Assembly: GCF_002860165.1 (NCBI RefSeq)
Contig: NZ_PGUZ01000039.1
Location: 62,001 to 126,000, forward strand
Reading direction: 5' to 3'
Length of the DNA: 64,000 nt
From: Bacillus sp. V3-13
GTDB lineage: Bacteria > Bacillota > Bacilli > Bacillales > Cytobacillaceae
This document shows, one piece after another, positions 16,775-25,029 of the stretch. The translations under genes and the position numbers were made by a program. Each line of letters starts with the position of its first letter. Position 1 is the first letter of the stretch. A model generated the notes under the pieces. That model saw only the letters and a program-made list of their open reading frames with translations. It was not told the DNA's origin and did not search any database.

Positions 16775-17926
16775 ATGAATTTCGCAGAATTACATGGTAT
16801 AGAGGAACGTCTCAAACTTATGGACAGCCTAAAGGAAAACTTTTCAGAACGGGCAAATCGCAACAATGATAGCGGAGAGTTCCCGTTTCAAAATTTCGAT
16901 GATCTTAAACGGAGCGGATACACAGCCTTAACTGTTCCAAAGGAATATGGAGGAAAGGAAATTTCACTTTATGAGCTTGTGAGGCTGCAGGAGAAAATTG
17001 CTGAAGGAGATGGTTCCACAGCTCTGGGAATCGGATGGCATATGGGGATTATCAAAAATTTAAGTGAAAAAAGGCTGTGGGACGAATCATTGTTCCAATT
17101 TCTTTGTGAAGAAGTAAAAAAGGGAGCGCTTATTAATGCTGCTGCTACAGAAGCGGGAACAGGAAGCCCGACGAGAGGGGGAAAGCCACAGACAACGGCG
17201 GAAAAACAAGGGCAAACATGGGTGATTAACGGCCGAAAAACGTTTACGACATTAGCGCCGGTACTTGACTTTTTTATCGTCTCGGCAACTTTAAAGGAAA
17301 GCGAAGAAATGGCGAACTTCTTGATTCCACGTTCCGCTTCAGGGGTCAGCATTGAAGAAACCTGGGACAGTATCTCGATGCGGGGAACCGGCAGCCATGA
17401 TTTAATTCTTGAAAACGTCATTGTTGAAGACCGGTTCCTGGTCGAGAAGCCCGGAAAGTCTGCTAAGCGCGCAAACGGCTGGCTCCTCCATATCCCGGCC
17501 TGCTATATGGGAATAGCGCAGGCAGCCCAATCTCACGCAATCAAGTTTGCTCAAAGCTATTCACCGAACAGTATTGATGGTGCAATCATCGACTTGCCCA
17601 ATGTCAGGCAAAAAATAGGTGAAATCGAACTCGAACTGATGAAAGCCAGACATTTTCTCTACTCGGTGGCAAAATTATGGGATGAATCAAATGAAAATGC
17701 ACGAAACAATCTTCTTCCGGAGCTTGGTGCAGTCAAACATGCTGTTACAAACTCAGCGATCAAGGTGGTTGATCTTGCGATGCGGGTTGTCGGCGCAAGA
17801 AGCCTTTCGGCAAAGAGCCCGATGCAGCGTTATTACCGCGATGTCCGTGCCGGGCTTCACAATCCGCCGATGGATGATATGACAATCCATTTGCTTGCGC
17901 AGCATGCTATTCAAGGACATAAATAG
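16775..17926 (+). CDS. Acyl-CoA dehydrogenase family protein, YdbM-like
   Basis: 383 residues with the three-part acyl-CoA dehydrogenase layout: an N-terminal helical domain, a central beta domain (NAAATEAGTGSPTRGG, then WVINGRKTFTTLAP, then WDSISMRGTGSHDLIL, the FAD and substrate contacts) and a C-terminal helical domain with ARSLSAKSPMQRYYRDVRAG. The closest protein I can recall is B. subtilis YdbM (381 residues). The catalytic Glu typical of short-chain enzymes is not evident at the usual place, so substrate class and even dehydrogenation are uncertain. ATG follows GGAGG. A terminator follows. Confidence 0.85.
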   Translation: MNFAELHGIEERLKLMDSLKENFSERANRNNDSGEFPFQNFDDLKRSGYTALTVPKEYGGKEISLYELVRLQEKIAEGDGSTALGIGWHMGIIKNLSEKRLWDESLFQFLCEEVKKGALINAAATEAGTGSPTRGGKPQTTAEKQGQTWVINGRKTFTTLAPVLDFFIVSATLKESEEMANFLIPRSASGVSIEETWDSISMRGTGSHDLILENVIVEDRFLVEKPGKSAKRANGWLLHIPACYMGIAQAAQSHAIKFAQSYSPNSIDGAIIDLPNVRQKIGEIELELMKARHFLYSVAKLWDESNENARNNLLPELGAVKHAVTNSAIKVVDLAMRVVGARSLSAKSPMQRYYRDVRAGLHNPPMDDMTIHLLAQHAIQGHK

Positions 17927-17936
17927 AATAAACAGG

Positions 17937-17961
17937 AACTCGCCAAATGGCGAGTTTTCTT
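17937..17961 (+). terminator. Terminator after the acyl-CoA dehydrogenase gene
   Basis: An 8-bp stem AACTCGCC/GGCGAGTT with a 4-base loop, followed by TTCTTTATT. Confidence 0.85.
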
Positions 17962-18023
17962 TATTAATCTTTTAAATCTGCATACTTCTGACAAATCCTT
18001 TATTAAATTTTTCGAAAAACATC

Positions 18024-18052
18024 TTTCCAGAAGTAAAACCATACTATATAAT
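18024..18052 (+). promoter_or_regulatory. Promoter of the GntR-ABC-ECF operon
   Basis: TTTCCA (18024-18029), a 17-base spacer and a perfect TATAAT (18047-18052). The predicted start point near 18059 falls inside the left arm of the operator that follows. Confidence 0.65.
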
Positions 18053-18054
18053 CA

Positions 18055-18090
18055 AACTGTATTACTTGAAATAGTACACATAATACAGTT
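18055..18090. promoter_or_regulatory. Operator: 10-bp inverted repeat of the GntR-type repressor
   Basis: AACTGTATTA (18055-18064) and its exact complement TAATACAGTT (18081-18090) are separated by 16 bases. The dyad overlaps the predicted transcription start and lies just upstream of the GntR gene's ribosome-binding site. This is the expected layout for autorepression in the YtrA/YhcF class. Confidence 0.7.
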
Positions 18091-18102
18091 AGGAGGGTGC
18101 GA

Positions 18103-18483
18103 ATGTTTGAATTAGACTTGAGAAGCCGGCAGCCCATTTATGAACAGTTAGTCGACAAGCTAAAGGAACTGATTATAAATGAAGTCCTCGCTGCAGATGA
18201 GCAGCTGCCATCTGTGAGAACGTTGGCACAGCAGCTGACAATTAATCCGAACACCATTCAGAAAGCATATCGCGAGCTTGAACTGCAGGGCTATATATAC
18301 TCCGTCAAAGGAAAAGGGAGCTTCGTCAATCCTTCTAATGAAACGATCAATACCGAAAAAATTGCGAAAGTAAAAAATGAACTGATCAAGCTGCTTTCTG
18401 AAGCATTGTATCTCGGAGTGCCAGTAAGCGAACTTTTCACCATCATTACCGAATTGGATGCTTCCATTCAGGGAGGAAAATAA
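18103..18483 (+). CDS. GntR family repressor, YtrA/YhcF type
   Basis: 126 residues. The N-terminal winged helix-turn-helix starts ELDLRSRQPIYEQLVDKLKE, with PSVRTLAQQLTINPNTIQKA as the recognition region. The short C-terminal part (about 45 residues) has no FadR- or UTRA-type ligand domain, which is the mark of the YtrA subfamily that controls adjacent ABC transporters. ATG 18103 has AGGAGG seven bases upstream. It is the first gene of a four-gene unit and sits directly behind its presumed operator. Confidence 0.9.
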   Translation: MFELDLRSRQPIYEQLVDKLKELIINEVLAADEQLPSVRTLAQQLTINPNTIQKAYRELELQGYIYSVKGKGSFVNPSNETINTEKIAKVKNELIKLLSEALYLGVPVSELFTIITELDASIQGGK

Positions 18484-18485
18484 CG

Positions 18486-19385
18486 ATGATTCAATTTAAG
18501 GGCGTCACAAAATCATATGAAGATTTCGAGGCCGTTTATAAGGTAGATATAACAATTAACCATGGTTCAATATATGGGATGCTCGGTTCAAATGGGGCAG
18601 GAAAAACAACGCTTTTAAAGCTGCTTGCCGGAATTCTCAGGGCTGATGACGGCAAAGTCCTGATTGATGACAAGAATGTTTTTGAAAACCCGGACATAAA
18701 AGACAGGATTTTCTTTATCCCGGATGTACCTTACTTCTTCTCACAATATACGATCCAGCAGATGGCCGAATTTTATAAAAGCGTTTATTCCCGCTGGAAC
18801 GATGAGCGTTTTGAACAGTTGGGCCAGGTCTTTGAAATGGATATCGACAGAAAAATACATAAATTTTCGAAAGGACTTCAGCGCCAGGCTGCTTTCTGGT
18901 TCGCCTTATCAACGATGCCGGACATTCTCATTTTGGATGAGCCAATGGATGGACTTGATCCGGTTATCCGAAAAAAGGTAAAAAGCCTGATTATCGATGA
19001 GGTGGCAGAAAGAGAGATGACGGTTTTAATCTCTTCCCATAACTTGAGGGAGCTTGAAGATATTTGTGACCATGTCGGGATTCTTCATAAAGGACGATTG
19101 CTTTTTGAAAAAGAGCTTGATGATCTGAAAGCCGATGTCCATAAAATTCAGTTAGCCTTTAAAGGCGCTATTCCCGAACAGCTATTCTCTGATTTGGCGA
19201 TATTGCACAAGGAGATAAGAGGGAGCGTCCTGTTGTGTATCGTGAGGGGCAAAGAAGCAGAAATAGCAGAACATATTGAAAAATATCATCCGGTCATCTT
19301 CGATATGCTTTCGCTGACTTTAGAGGAAATTTTCATATACGAAATGGGGGATGTCGGATATGCCATCAAGAATATCCTTGTTTAA
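18486..19385 (+). CDS. ABC transporter ATPase (YtrB/EcsA-like)
   Basis: 299 residues. Walker A GSNGAGKTT follows MIQFKGVTKSYEDF; the signature is degenerate (KFSKGLQRQAAFWFAL in place of LSGGQ); Walker B is ILILDEPMDGLDP. This pattern is common in YtrB-like ATPases controlled by small GntR repressors. It starts 2 bases after the GntR stop. A 90-residue C-terminal extension probably contacts the permease. Its end overlaps the permease gene by 26 bases. Confidence 0.87.
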   Translation: MIQFKGVTKSYEDFEAVYKVDITINHGSIYGMLGSNGAGKTTLLKLLAGILRADDGKVLIDDKNVFENPDIKDRIFFIPDVPYFFSQYTIQQMAEFYKSVYSRWNDERFEQLGQVFEMDIDRKIHKFSKGLQRQAAFWFALSTMPDILILDEPMDGLDPVIRKKVKSLIIDEVAEREMTVLISSHNLRELEDICDHVGILHKGRLLFEKELDDLKADVHKIQLAFKGAIPEQLFSDLAILHKEIRGSVLLCIVRGKEAEIAEHIEKYHPVIFDMLSLTLEEIFIYEMGDVGYAIKNILV

Positions 19386-21312
19386 TAGAGAAATAATCCG
19401 CCAGATTACAAGAAGTGTTGGCTGGGTCGGCATTGTGTATTTTCTTGGCCTTGTTGTTGCTTTGCCTTTAAGGCTCCTGATGCAAGTATCAAGTGAGTAT
19501 CCAAACTATCAAAAGTATGAAAACCTGTTTCAGGTGGATTTTCCTATACAAATGCTGTTTATCTTAACTATCCCGGTTTTATTGGCGATATTTCTATTTC
19601 GATTTTTGCATGTGAAGCAACAAGCCGATTTAATTCATAGCTTGCCATTGAAGAGAAGCACAATCTTTCACCAATACACATTAATAGGTGCCGTATTATT
19701 GGTGACTCCGGTCATCCTAACCATGTTGGTCGTATTGATTGTATACAACGCCTTCGACTTAAAGCTATATTTTGAGATTGCTGAGATTTTTTACTGGGGT
19801 GGAGTAACCGTTCTGATCAGCCTTGTACTCTTCCTGGCCGCTGTCTTTGTCGGAATGTTTACAGGAATCACTGCAGTGCATGGAGGTTTATCATATATTT
19901 TCTTAGTGTTCCCTGCCGGAATCGTATTTCTGTTGGTTTCAAATCTCGGTTTTTTTCTGTTAGGATTCCCTGATAGTTATTACTTACATACGAAAATTGA
20001 GACCTTTTCGCCATTCACTTATGCGCTGGTTTTGGAAACACGGGTTGTATCTCCGGCAATAGCATCTATTTATGCTGTGTTAATTGGGCTTTTGTACGCA
20101 GGTTCATTATTTTTTTATAAAAAGAGACAGGTTGAGGCCGTTTCGCAGGCGATCGCCTTTGAAAAGCTGACGCCAGTGTTTAAATACGGTGCTGCCTTTT
20201 GTTTTATGCTGCTCGGGGGCATTTACTTTGGCAATATAGGGATGAAATCTTCATGGTGGATTTTTGGCTATGTCGCTGGTTCAATCTTGGGATATTTCAT
20301 CGCCGAGATGGTTTTGCAAAAAACGTGGCGTGTTTTTAGGAATATAAAAGGCTATTTCATTTTCGTCGGGGTAATTGCGTTATCATTTGGAGCATCCCAG
20401 TTAATTTTTAATCAATACGAAAAAAATGTTCCTGAATTGTCGGAAGTAAAACAGGTTTACGTTAGTGATATGCCTTATCAGTACGTTAATAGTGAAGATT
20501 ATGAAAGCGAGCTGACTTTTACATTAAAAGAACCGGAAAACGTGCAGGCGGTTTTGAATCTTCATCGTAGCATGATTAATACACCATCTGCAAATAAGGA
20601 ATCGATATTTTTCGCCTATGAACTTGAAAATGGCAAAAAAATCGTACGTGAATATGAAATGAATCAAAACGATTTTTATGAATTGCTGAAACCTATTAAA
20701 GAATCAATAGAATATAAGCATGCATCCAATGAAATATTTCTGGTAGACGCTGAAGAAGCAGACAAGATTACGATTACCCCGAGAGGGCTTATGACCAAGC
20801 ATGCTGTCATTGCAGATAGCAAAGACATTAAGGAAGCAATCACAATTCTGAAAAAGGAAGCAGAACTGGAAACGTATGAACAAATGGATAATTATTCGTA
20901 CAATAACTCCGAAGTTGAGTTATTGCTAGACAATGATAAGCGAGTCTTTGTTGAATGGAAGCAATCTTACAAGCAGTTTGAAAAGTGGCTCGATGACAAG
21001 GGATTACTTGCACAGGCCAGCTTGCTACCTGAGGATATAAACTATATCCTTGTTGCCAATAAACGGGAGTTAGTACCGGACCCTTATATAGCTTTTGATG
21101 ATCAAACCTTGCTAAAACAGCTTGAGGAGGAAGGGAAGATCTTCAAGGCTGAAGACAAAGGCGGAATCAACAGTATACTGACAGCGGCTGAGACGCATAT
21201 AGATGGAGAATTTATTGTTGCGCTCTATTTTCATGAAAAAGGCCATTATGAGATTGCCAGCATTAAAGAAAATAAATTACCGGATTTTATTAAAGACTAC
21301 TTTGATAAATAG
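19360..21312 (+). CDS. Large ABC-2-type permease with C-terminal extracytoplasmic domain
   Basis: 650 residues. About nine hydrophobic segments occupy the first 355 residues, typical of ABC-2 permeases. A soluble, charged region of roughly 290 residues without further membrane spans follows (from NQYEKNVPELSEVKQVYVSD onward). With nine spans and an N-terminus inside, that domain would lie outside the membrane and could sense an envelope signal. ATG 19360 is preferred over ATG 19351 because GGGGG is then at proper distance. It partners with the upstream ATPase. No known substrate. Confidence 0.8.
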   Translation: MPSRISLFNREIIRQITRSVGWVGIVYFLGLVVALPLRLLMQVSSEYPNYQKYENLFQVDFPIQMLFILTIPVLLAIFLFRFLHVKQQADLIHSLPLKRSTIFHQYTLIGAVLLVTPVILTMLVVLIVYNAFDLKLYFEIAEIFYWGGVTVLISLVLFLAAVFVGMFTGITAVHGGLSYIFLVFPAGIVFLLVSNLGFFLLGFPDSYYLHTKIETFSPFTYALVLETRVVSPAIASIYAVLIGLLYAGSLFFYKKRQVEAVSQAIAFEKLTPVFKYGAAFCFMLLGGIYFGNIGMKSSWWIFGYVAGSILGYFIAEMVLQKTWRVFRNIKGYFIFVGVIALSFGASQLIFNQYEKNVPELSEVKQVYVSDMPYQYVNSEDYESELTFTLKEPENVQAVLNLHRSMINTPSANKESIFFAYELENGKKIVREYEMNQNDFYELLKPIKESIEYKHASNEIFLVDAEEADKITITPRGLMTKHAVIADSKDIKEAITILKKEAELETYEQMDNYSYNNSEVELLLDNDKRVFVEWKQSYKQFEKWLDDKGLLAQASLLPEDINYILVANKRELVPDPYIAFDDQTLLKQLEEEGKIFKAEDKGGINSILTAAETHIDGEFIVALYFHEKGHYEIASIKENKLPDFIKDYFDK

Positions 21313-21330
21313 TTTAGGAGGTACAGGGGT

Positions 21331-21855
21331 ATGGAGCCTCAGCCGAATTTTGAATTTTTATTTGCACGGTACTATAAACGGCTGTTTTATACAGCCTTAA
21401 ATATCACGAAAAACGCTCATACGGCCGAGGATGTTGTCCAGGAGACTTATCTGAAAGCTTTCTTGAAAAGTGATTCTATTCACAATGAAGAAAAATTGGG
21501 AGCCTGGTTATCAGCAATTGCGACAAGAACGGCAATTGATTTTATCCGCAAAGAAGCAAGAGGGCTTGCTGTTTCACTGGAGGCCATTGTTCAGCAGAAT
21601 GAGCTGTTTGCACTTGAATCAGATCATAATGTTGAGCAGGAAGTAGCGCTCTCCCTGTTTAAAGAAGACATTGAGCAGGAAATCAAAGCGTTGAAGCCGG
21701 AACACCAAGCAATATTTCTGTTAAAAGTAAATTCGGGTTTAAAGGAAGAGGAGATTGCCAAGCAGCTTGATCTCAAGCCGGCAACGGTGAAAACAAGGCT
21801 GTACCGGACGAGAAAGCACTTAAAAGCTGTTTTGTCCGAAAGATATACGGCTTAA
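21331..21855 (+). CDS. ECF-type RNA polymerase sigma factor
   Basis: 174 residues. Sigma region 2 reads YYKRLFYTALNITKNAHTAE followed by DVVQETYLKAFL; region 4 reads ALKPEHQAIFLLKVNSGLKE and ATVKTRLYRTRKHLKAVL. There is no region 1 or 3, so it is an ECF sigma. It lies 18 bases behind the permease gene with AGGAGGT before its ATG, and no anti-sigma gene follows; instead there is a terminator. The setting suggests its production is tied to the GntR/ABC operon. It could direct a detoxification or envelope regulon. I cannot assign it to a named ECF group. Confidence 0.88.
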   Translation: MEPQPNFEFLFARYYKRLFYTALNITKNAHTAEDVVQETYLKAFLKSDSIHNEEKLGAWLSAIATRTAIDFIRKEARGLAVSLEAIVQQNELFALESDHNVEQEVALSLFKEDIEQEIKALKPEHQAIFLLKVNSGLKEEEIAKQLDLKPATVKTRLYRTRKHLKAVLSERYTA

Positions 21856-21860
21856 AAAAG

Positions 21861-21894
21861 AAAAGGCATGGCTGAGATAACAGCCGTGCCTTTT
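21861..21894 (+). terminator. Terminator of the GntR-ABC-ECF operon
   Basis: A 14-bp stem AAAAGGCATGGCTG/CAGCCGTGCCTTTT (one mismatched or wobble pair), 5 bases after the sigma factor stop. Confidence 0.85.
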
Positions 21895-22015
21895 CCTATT
21901 TCACCAGTTATAATTAAAGATCACAGGCTCAATATTGTTGTAAAGAACTGATACCAACAGAAGTTATTCTTTTTCGGCAGCTGTTATACAGATACTCGCT
22001 AAAGAAGGTGGAATC

Positions 22016-22408
22016 ATGGCCGCGATTATCCTTTTTGATGGTGTTTGCAACCTATGTAACAGCAGTGTTCAATTTATTATAAAACGGGACCAACAAGGAT
22101 ATTTTAAATTTGCCTCAATTCAAGGTGAGGCCGGTCAAAAGCTGTTAAAAGAAAATAACATCAATAACGGCATTGACAGTATAGTATTAATCGAAAAACA
22201 AAAAGTATATATCAAATCCTCTGCGGCATTACGGATTGCCGGTAAACTGCAGGGAGGAGGGAAACTGCTTGCCCTGCTGTTACTAGTCCCAGTGCCGATT
22301 CGTAACTTTTTGTACGATTGGATTGCACATAACCGCTACAGGTGGTTCGGTAAACAAGACAGCTGTATGCTGCCGACAGCAAGCATAAAGGAAAGGTTTC
22401 TTGAGTAG
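22016..22408 (+). CDS. yuxK: DCC-family thiol-disulfide oxidoreductase, YuxK-like
   Basis: 130 residues. The family motif is visible at the N-terminus: FDGVCNLCNSSVQFIIKRD, with Cys11 and Cys14 as the CxxC redox pair. KFASIQGEAGQKLL and the terminal YRWFGKQDSCMLP are further DCC-family landmarks. Proteins of this type have a thioredoxin-like fold and are presumed redox-active; the partner is unknown. GAAGGTGG precedes the ATG. Single gene with its own terminator. Confidence 0.9.
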   Translation: MAAIILFDGVCNLCNSSVQFIIKRDQQGYFKFASIQGEAGQKLLKENNINNGIDSIVLIEKQKVYIKSSAALRIAGKLQGGGKLLALLLLVPVPIRNFLYDWIAHNRYRWFGKQDSCMLPTASIKERFLE

Positions 22409-22424
22409 CCTATTTAAAACCAAA

Positions 22425-22458
22425 AAAAGTGGCGAAATCCAAAATGGATGCCACTTTT
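22425..22458. terminator. Bidirectional terminator
   Basis: Stem AAAAGTGGC/GCCACTTTT with an inner ATCC/GGAT helix, between converging genes. Confidence 0.8.
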
Positions 22459-22465
22459 GTGCAAT

Positions 22466-23311
22466 TTATTGACGGATCAGGGGCATTGTGCAGCAGCGAA
22501 AAGAACCACCAGATTTAATGATTTCGGTAATATCAACCTCAATGACGTCATAGCCTCTTTTTCGAAGCTCACTGTTAACATGTTTATTTACAGGAAGGCT
22601 AAAAATTTTTTTATTGCCAATGGATAACACATTTGTTCCAAGCGTGAACTGCTCGTCTTCGGTTATTTCTATTAAATCATAGCGGGATCGCAACAGTTCT
22701 TCTTTTTCTTTTTCAATAACTCCGGGGTAAATGATTGCTTCCTCGGGAGAGATGATATTAAACACACAATCCAAGTGAAGGTATTTTTCGGTAAACGGAA
22801 TGGCAATGACTTCGTAATTCGTCAGCAAACTTTGCAAATGTTCGATGGCAGCTAAATTTGTACGGTTGCTGACACCAATATAGACAGTGTTGCGGTCTAT
22901 AACGACGTCGCCCCCTTCAATTTCGTCCCCTAATAAATGGTAGTAGGGGATTTCTTCCTGTTCAAGCCATTCTCTTAAAAGGTCTTCTTCACCTTTTCGG
23001 ACGTCATGGGCCATTTCCGCAACAAAAACAGTTTGGCCGATCGTAAAACCGATATCGCGTGTGAAAACTTGCTCGGGGAACTTCTTGAGTGCCGGCAGGA
23101 GAACAACGTTTACTCCTTGTTCCTCCAATTTTATTAGAAAGTTACGGTGCTGCTCCAAAGCCTGCTCTATATGAATACCTTCATTTTTAAAATGTTTTTG
23201 GGTTTCGTTGATCACTTCTCTAATTGTCATATGTTGCGGTTCGCACAGGATAACTGTATGCAGTTTGTCATATTCACTATTGCAGATGGATTTATGTTGT
23301 TGTGACGGCAT
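22466..23311 (-). CDS. ykgA: Dimethylarginine dimethylaminohydrolase/arginine deiminase-fold hydrolase, YkgA-like
   Basis: 281 residues with the pentein fold. FTRDIGFTIG (about 83-92) carries the conserved Asp, EGGDVV (132-137) the guanidine-binding residues, His179 in YLHLDCVFN is the catalytic His, and Cys273 or Cys274 in GGSFRCCTMPL the nucleophile. Enzymes of this group hydrolyse arginine, methylarginine or related guanidino compounds to citrulline-type products. The match in length and layout is to B. subtilis YkgA, whose substrate I do not know. ATG 23311 follows GGGAGG. Confidence 0.87.
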   Translation of the reverse strand: MPSQQHKSICNSEYDKLHTVILCEPQHMTIREVINETQKHFKNEGIHIEQALEQHRNFLIKLEEQGVNVVLLPALKKFPEQVFTRDIGFTIGQTVFVAEMAHDVRKGEEDLLREWLEQEEIPYYHLLGDEIEGGDVVIDRNTVYIGVSNRTNLAAIEHLQSLLTNYEVIAIPFTEKYLHLDCVFNIISPEEAIIYPGVIEKEKEELLRSRYDLIEITEDEQFTLGTNVLSIGNKKIFSLPVNKHVNSELRKRGYDVIEVDITEIIKSGGSFRCCTMPLIRQ

Positions 23312-23326
23312 GTCCTATCCTCCCGA

Positions 23327-23344
23327 TAATCGTTAATACGATTA
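23327..23344. promoter_or_regulatory. Palindrome upstream of ykgA, possible operator
   Basis: TAATCG and CGATTA, perfect complements, are separated by six bases (TTAATA). The dyad sits directly upstream of the ykgA ribosome-binding site. No matching regulator gene is next to it. The remaining bases up to 23656 show no gene. Confidence 0.35.
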
Positions 23345-23656
23345 ATGTTTCCAAACAAAAAAGAGATATGAGTATTGAATATATAGAAATAGAAAAACAT
23401 AAAGCCGTTGGCTACTGTTAAACCCAAAGTAATTAAATAAAAAGTGAATTTTATTACAGCATTTCTACCATTTTTACCTTATACTATAAATGTAAAAACG
23501 GTATGCGAAAAACTTTGAATTGGTAGAAGCTACAATAATTCCACATGCTCGGATCAGCTTCCATTTATTTAGAATGGAGACAAAATAGACTGTTGAAAAA
23601 AGAGCAGAATGTATGCCAAAAATTTTATTAATACTGAACTTTTTAGATGAGGAAGT

Positions 23657-24226
23657 ATGAACATGAATATGTATGAAGAAATTCTTGAAATTATAGAAAA
23701 AAACGGTCCTGCGTCAATTCCGTCAATCCTTGAGGCAATGAGCAGCCAGGGTGAGAGAGAGAATTCTCTTAAACTTTCGCATATAAAGTCTGTGATTAGC
23801 CGAAAAAAGGATCTGTTTTCGGTTAAAGATGATATCGTATCGATCAATCCTGATAAGGAAATCGTTTCGATGACGGCTTCAATTGGACGCAACCCGGGCC
23901 CGTGGTATAAGGTGAAAATCAATTTTCAAAAGAATACATTTTTTTATATTGAATGGACTTCAAACGAATATCCACAGACTGCACATAATTTGCCACAAAA
24001 GTATGGCAGAGTAGAAGATTTTAAGAAGGAATTGTTCAAAATGAAGATTTGGGATTGGCAGCATGATTACCAGCGCAACGAAATGATTCTCGATGGTACC
24101 AGCTGGTCCATAAAGCTTGAGACAAAAGGAGCAACATACTCGAGCGGAGGACTGCAGGCTTTTCCGAAAGAATGGAATAAATTTTGCCGTGCGATCATGA
24201 ACTTGACTGGTAAAAGCTTTAAATAA
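23657..24226 (+). CDS. Hypothetical protein with possible N-terminal winged-helix
   Basis: 189 residues of unknown function. Residues 1-70 (MYEEILEIIEKNGPASIPSI..., ending LFSVKDDIVSINPD) look like a small winged helix of the HARE-HTH kind, with a predicted beta wing. The rest has aromatic-rich beta segments (WYKVKINF, FFYIEWTSNEYP) and ends in GLQAFPKEWNKFCRAIMN. I do not recognise the C-terminal part. Three ATGs lie at 23657, 23663 and 23669; GAGGAAG is nearest the first, so any could be used. It stands alone. Confidence 0.6.
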   Translation: MNMNMYEEILEIIEKNGPASIPSILEAMSSQGERENSLKLSHIKSVISRKKDLFSVKDDIVSINPDKEIVSMTASIGRNPGPWYKVKINFQKNTFFYIEWTSNEYPQTAHNLPQKYGRVEDFKKELFKMKIWDWQHDYQRNEMILDGTSWSIKLETKGATYSSGGLQAFPKEWNKFCRAIMNLTGKSFK

Positions 24227-24330
24227 TTTTCTTGAAACAGGCTGTCTGCAATAGATTTAATAACCATGCACACAATGTTCCCGCCTACATAAAGTAGTCA
24301 GTGTGATAACGCTACGGGAGGGAAACACGA

Positions 24331-24813
24331 ATGCGGGAAATCCGAAGACTGGCCTGGCATGAAACACTGGAAGTACACGAATTAGTTGCATATCAAGCTG
24401 TCGTACTGAACCGAATTAAGATGCACTATCGGCAAGTGAAGGATGATGAATTAAAACAGTTATATGCCTTTTCCATCAAAGCGCTTGAAAAAAATCTGCG
24501 GGAACTATTGCAGTTTTATCCGGCAGCACCAGGCTTTAGAGAGCAGGAAGAGAGGGCGGAGACCGGTTTTTACGCCGGAGATTTATTAGGAGCTGCCAAG
24601 ACTGCGGTCCGCAATTATGCAATCGCCATTACAGAAACGGCGACTCCTGCTTTACGGGAAGTGCTTGTGAGACAATTAAATGCTGCGATTGCCTGGCACG
24701 CACAAGTGTTTTACTATATGTATAAGCGCAGTTATTATCCTGCTTACAATTTGCAACAGTTGTTGTTGAATGATATAAAACTGGCTCAAAATGCGATAAA
24801 TAAAGGTTACTGA
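24331..24813 (+). CDS. CotF-like spore coat protein
   Basis: 160 residues, all helical. [20 protein letters not shown] at the N-terminus is characteristic of the coat F family, followed by a second helical repeat ([20 protein letters not shown]) and a tyrosine-rich stretch [11 protein letters not shown]. Proteins of this ferritin-like family are found in spore coats of Bacillus. GGGAGG precedes the ATG. I see no clear SigK or SigE promoter. A strong terminator follows. Confidence 0.75.
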   Translation: MREIRRLAWHETLEVHELVAYQAVVLNRIKMHYRQVKDDELKQLYAFSIKALEKNLRELLQFYPAAPGFREQEERAETGFYAGDLLGAAKTAVRNYAIAITETATPALREVLVRQLNAAIAWHAQVFYYMYKRSYYPAYNLQQLLLNDIKLAQNAINKGY

Positions 24814-24823
24814 ACATCCGAGG

Positions 24824-24868
24824 AGAAGCTGCCAGGTGCGCAAGAAAGCACCTGGCAGCTTCTTATTG
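24824..24868 (+). terminator. Terminator after the coat protein gene
   Basis: A perfect 16-bp stem (AGAAGCTGCCAGGTGC with its complement) around an 8-base loop, followed by TATTGTT. Confidence 0.85.
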
Positions 24869-25029
24869 TTGAATATAATTGAATTTCCGCAACGTCTTTA
24901 ATTTTCATATATTAACGTGCAAAGTACGCCTGAATTAATGACAGCCGCACTTTTTTCTGTTTTCCGGGTTGACAGTCCTGTAACCATTTATCAAAGCTTG
25001 CCGTCTAGAAAGATAAAGGGGGTTATTTG

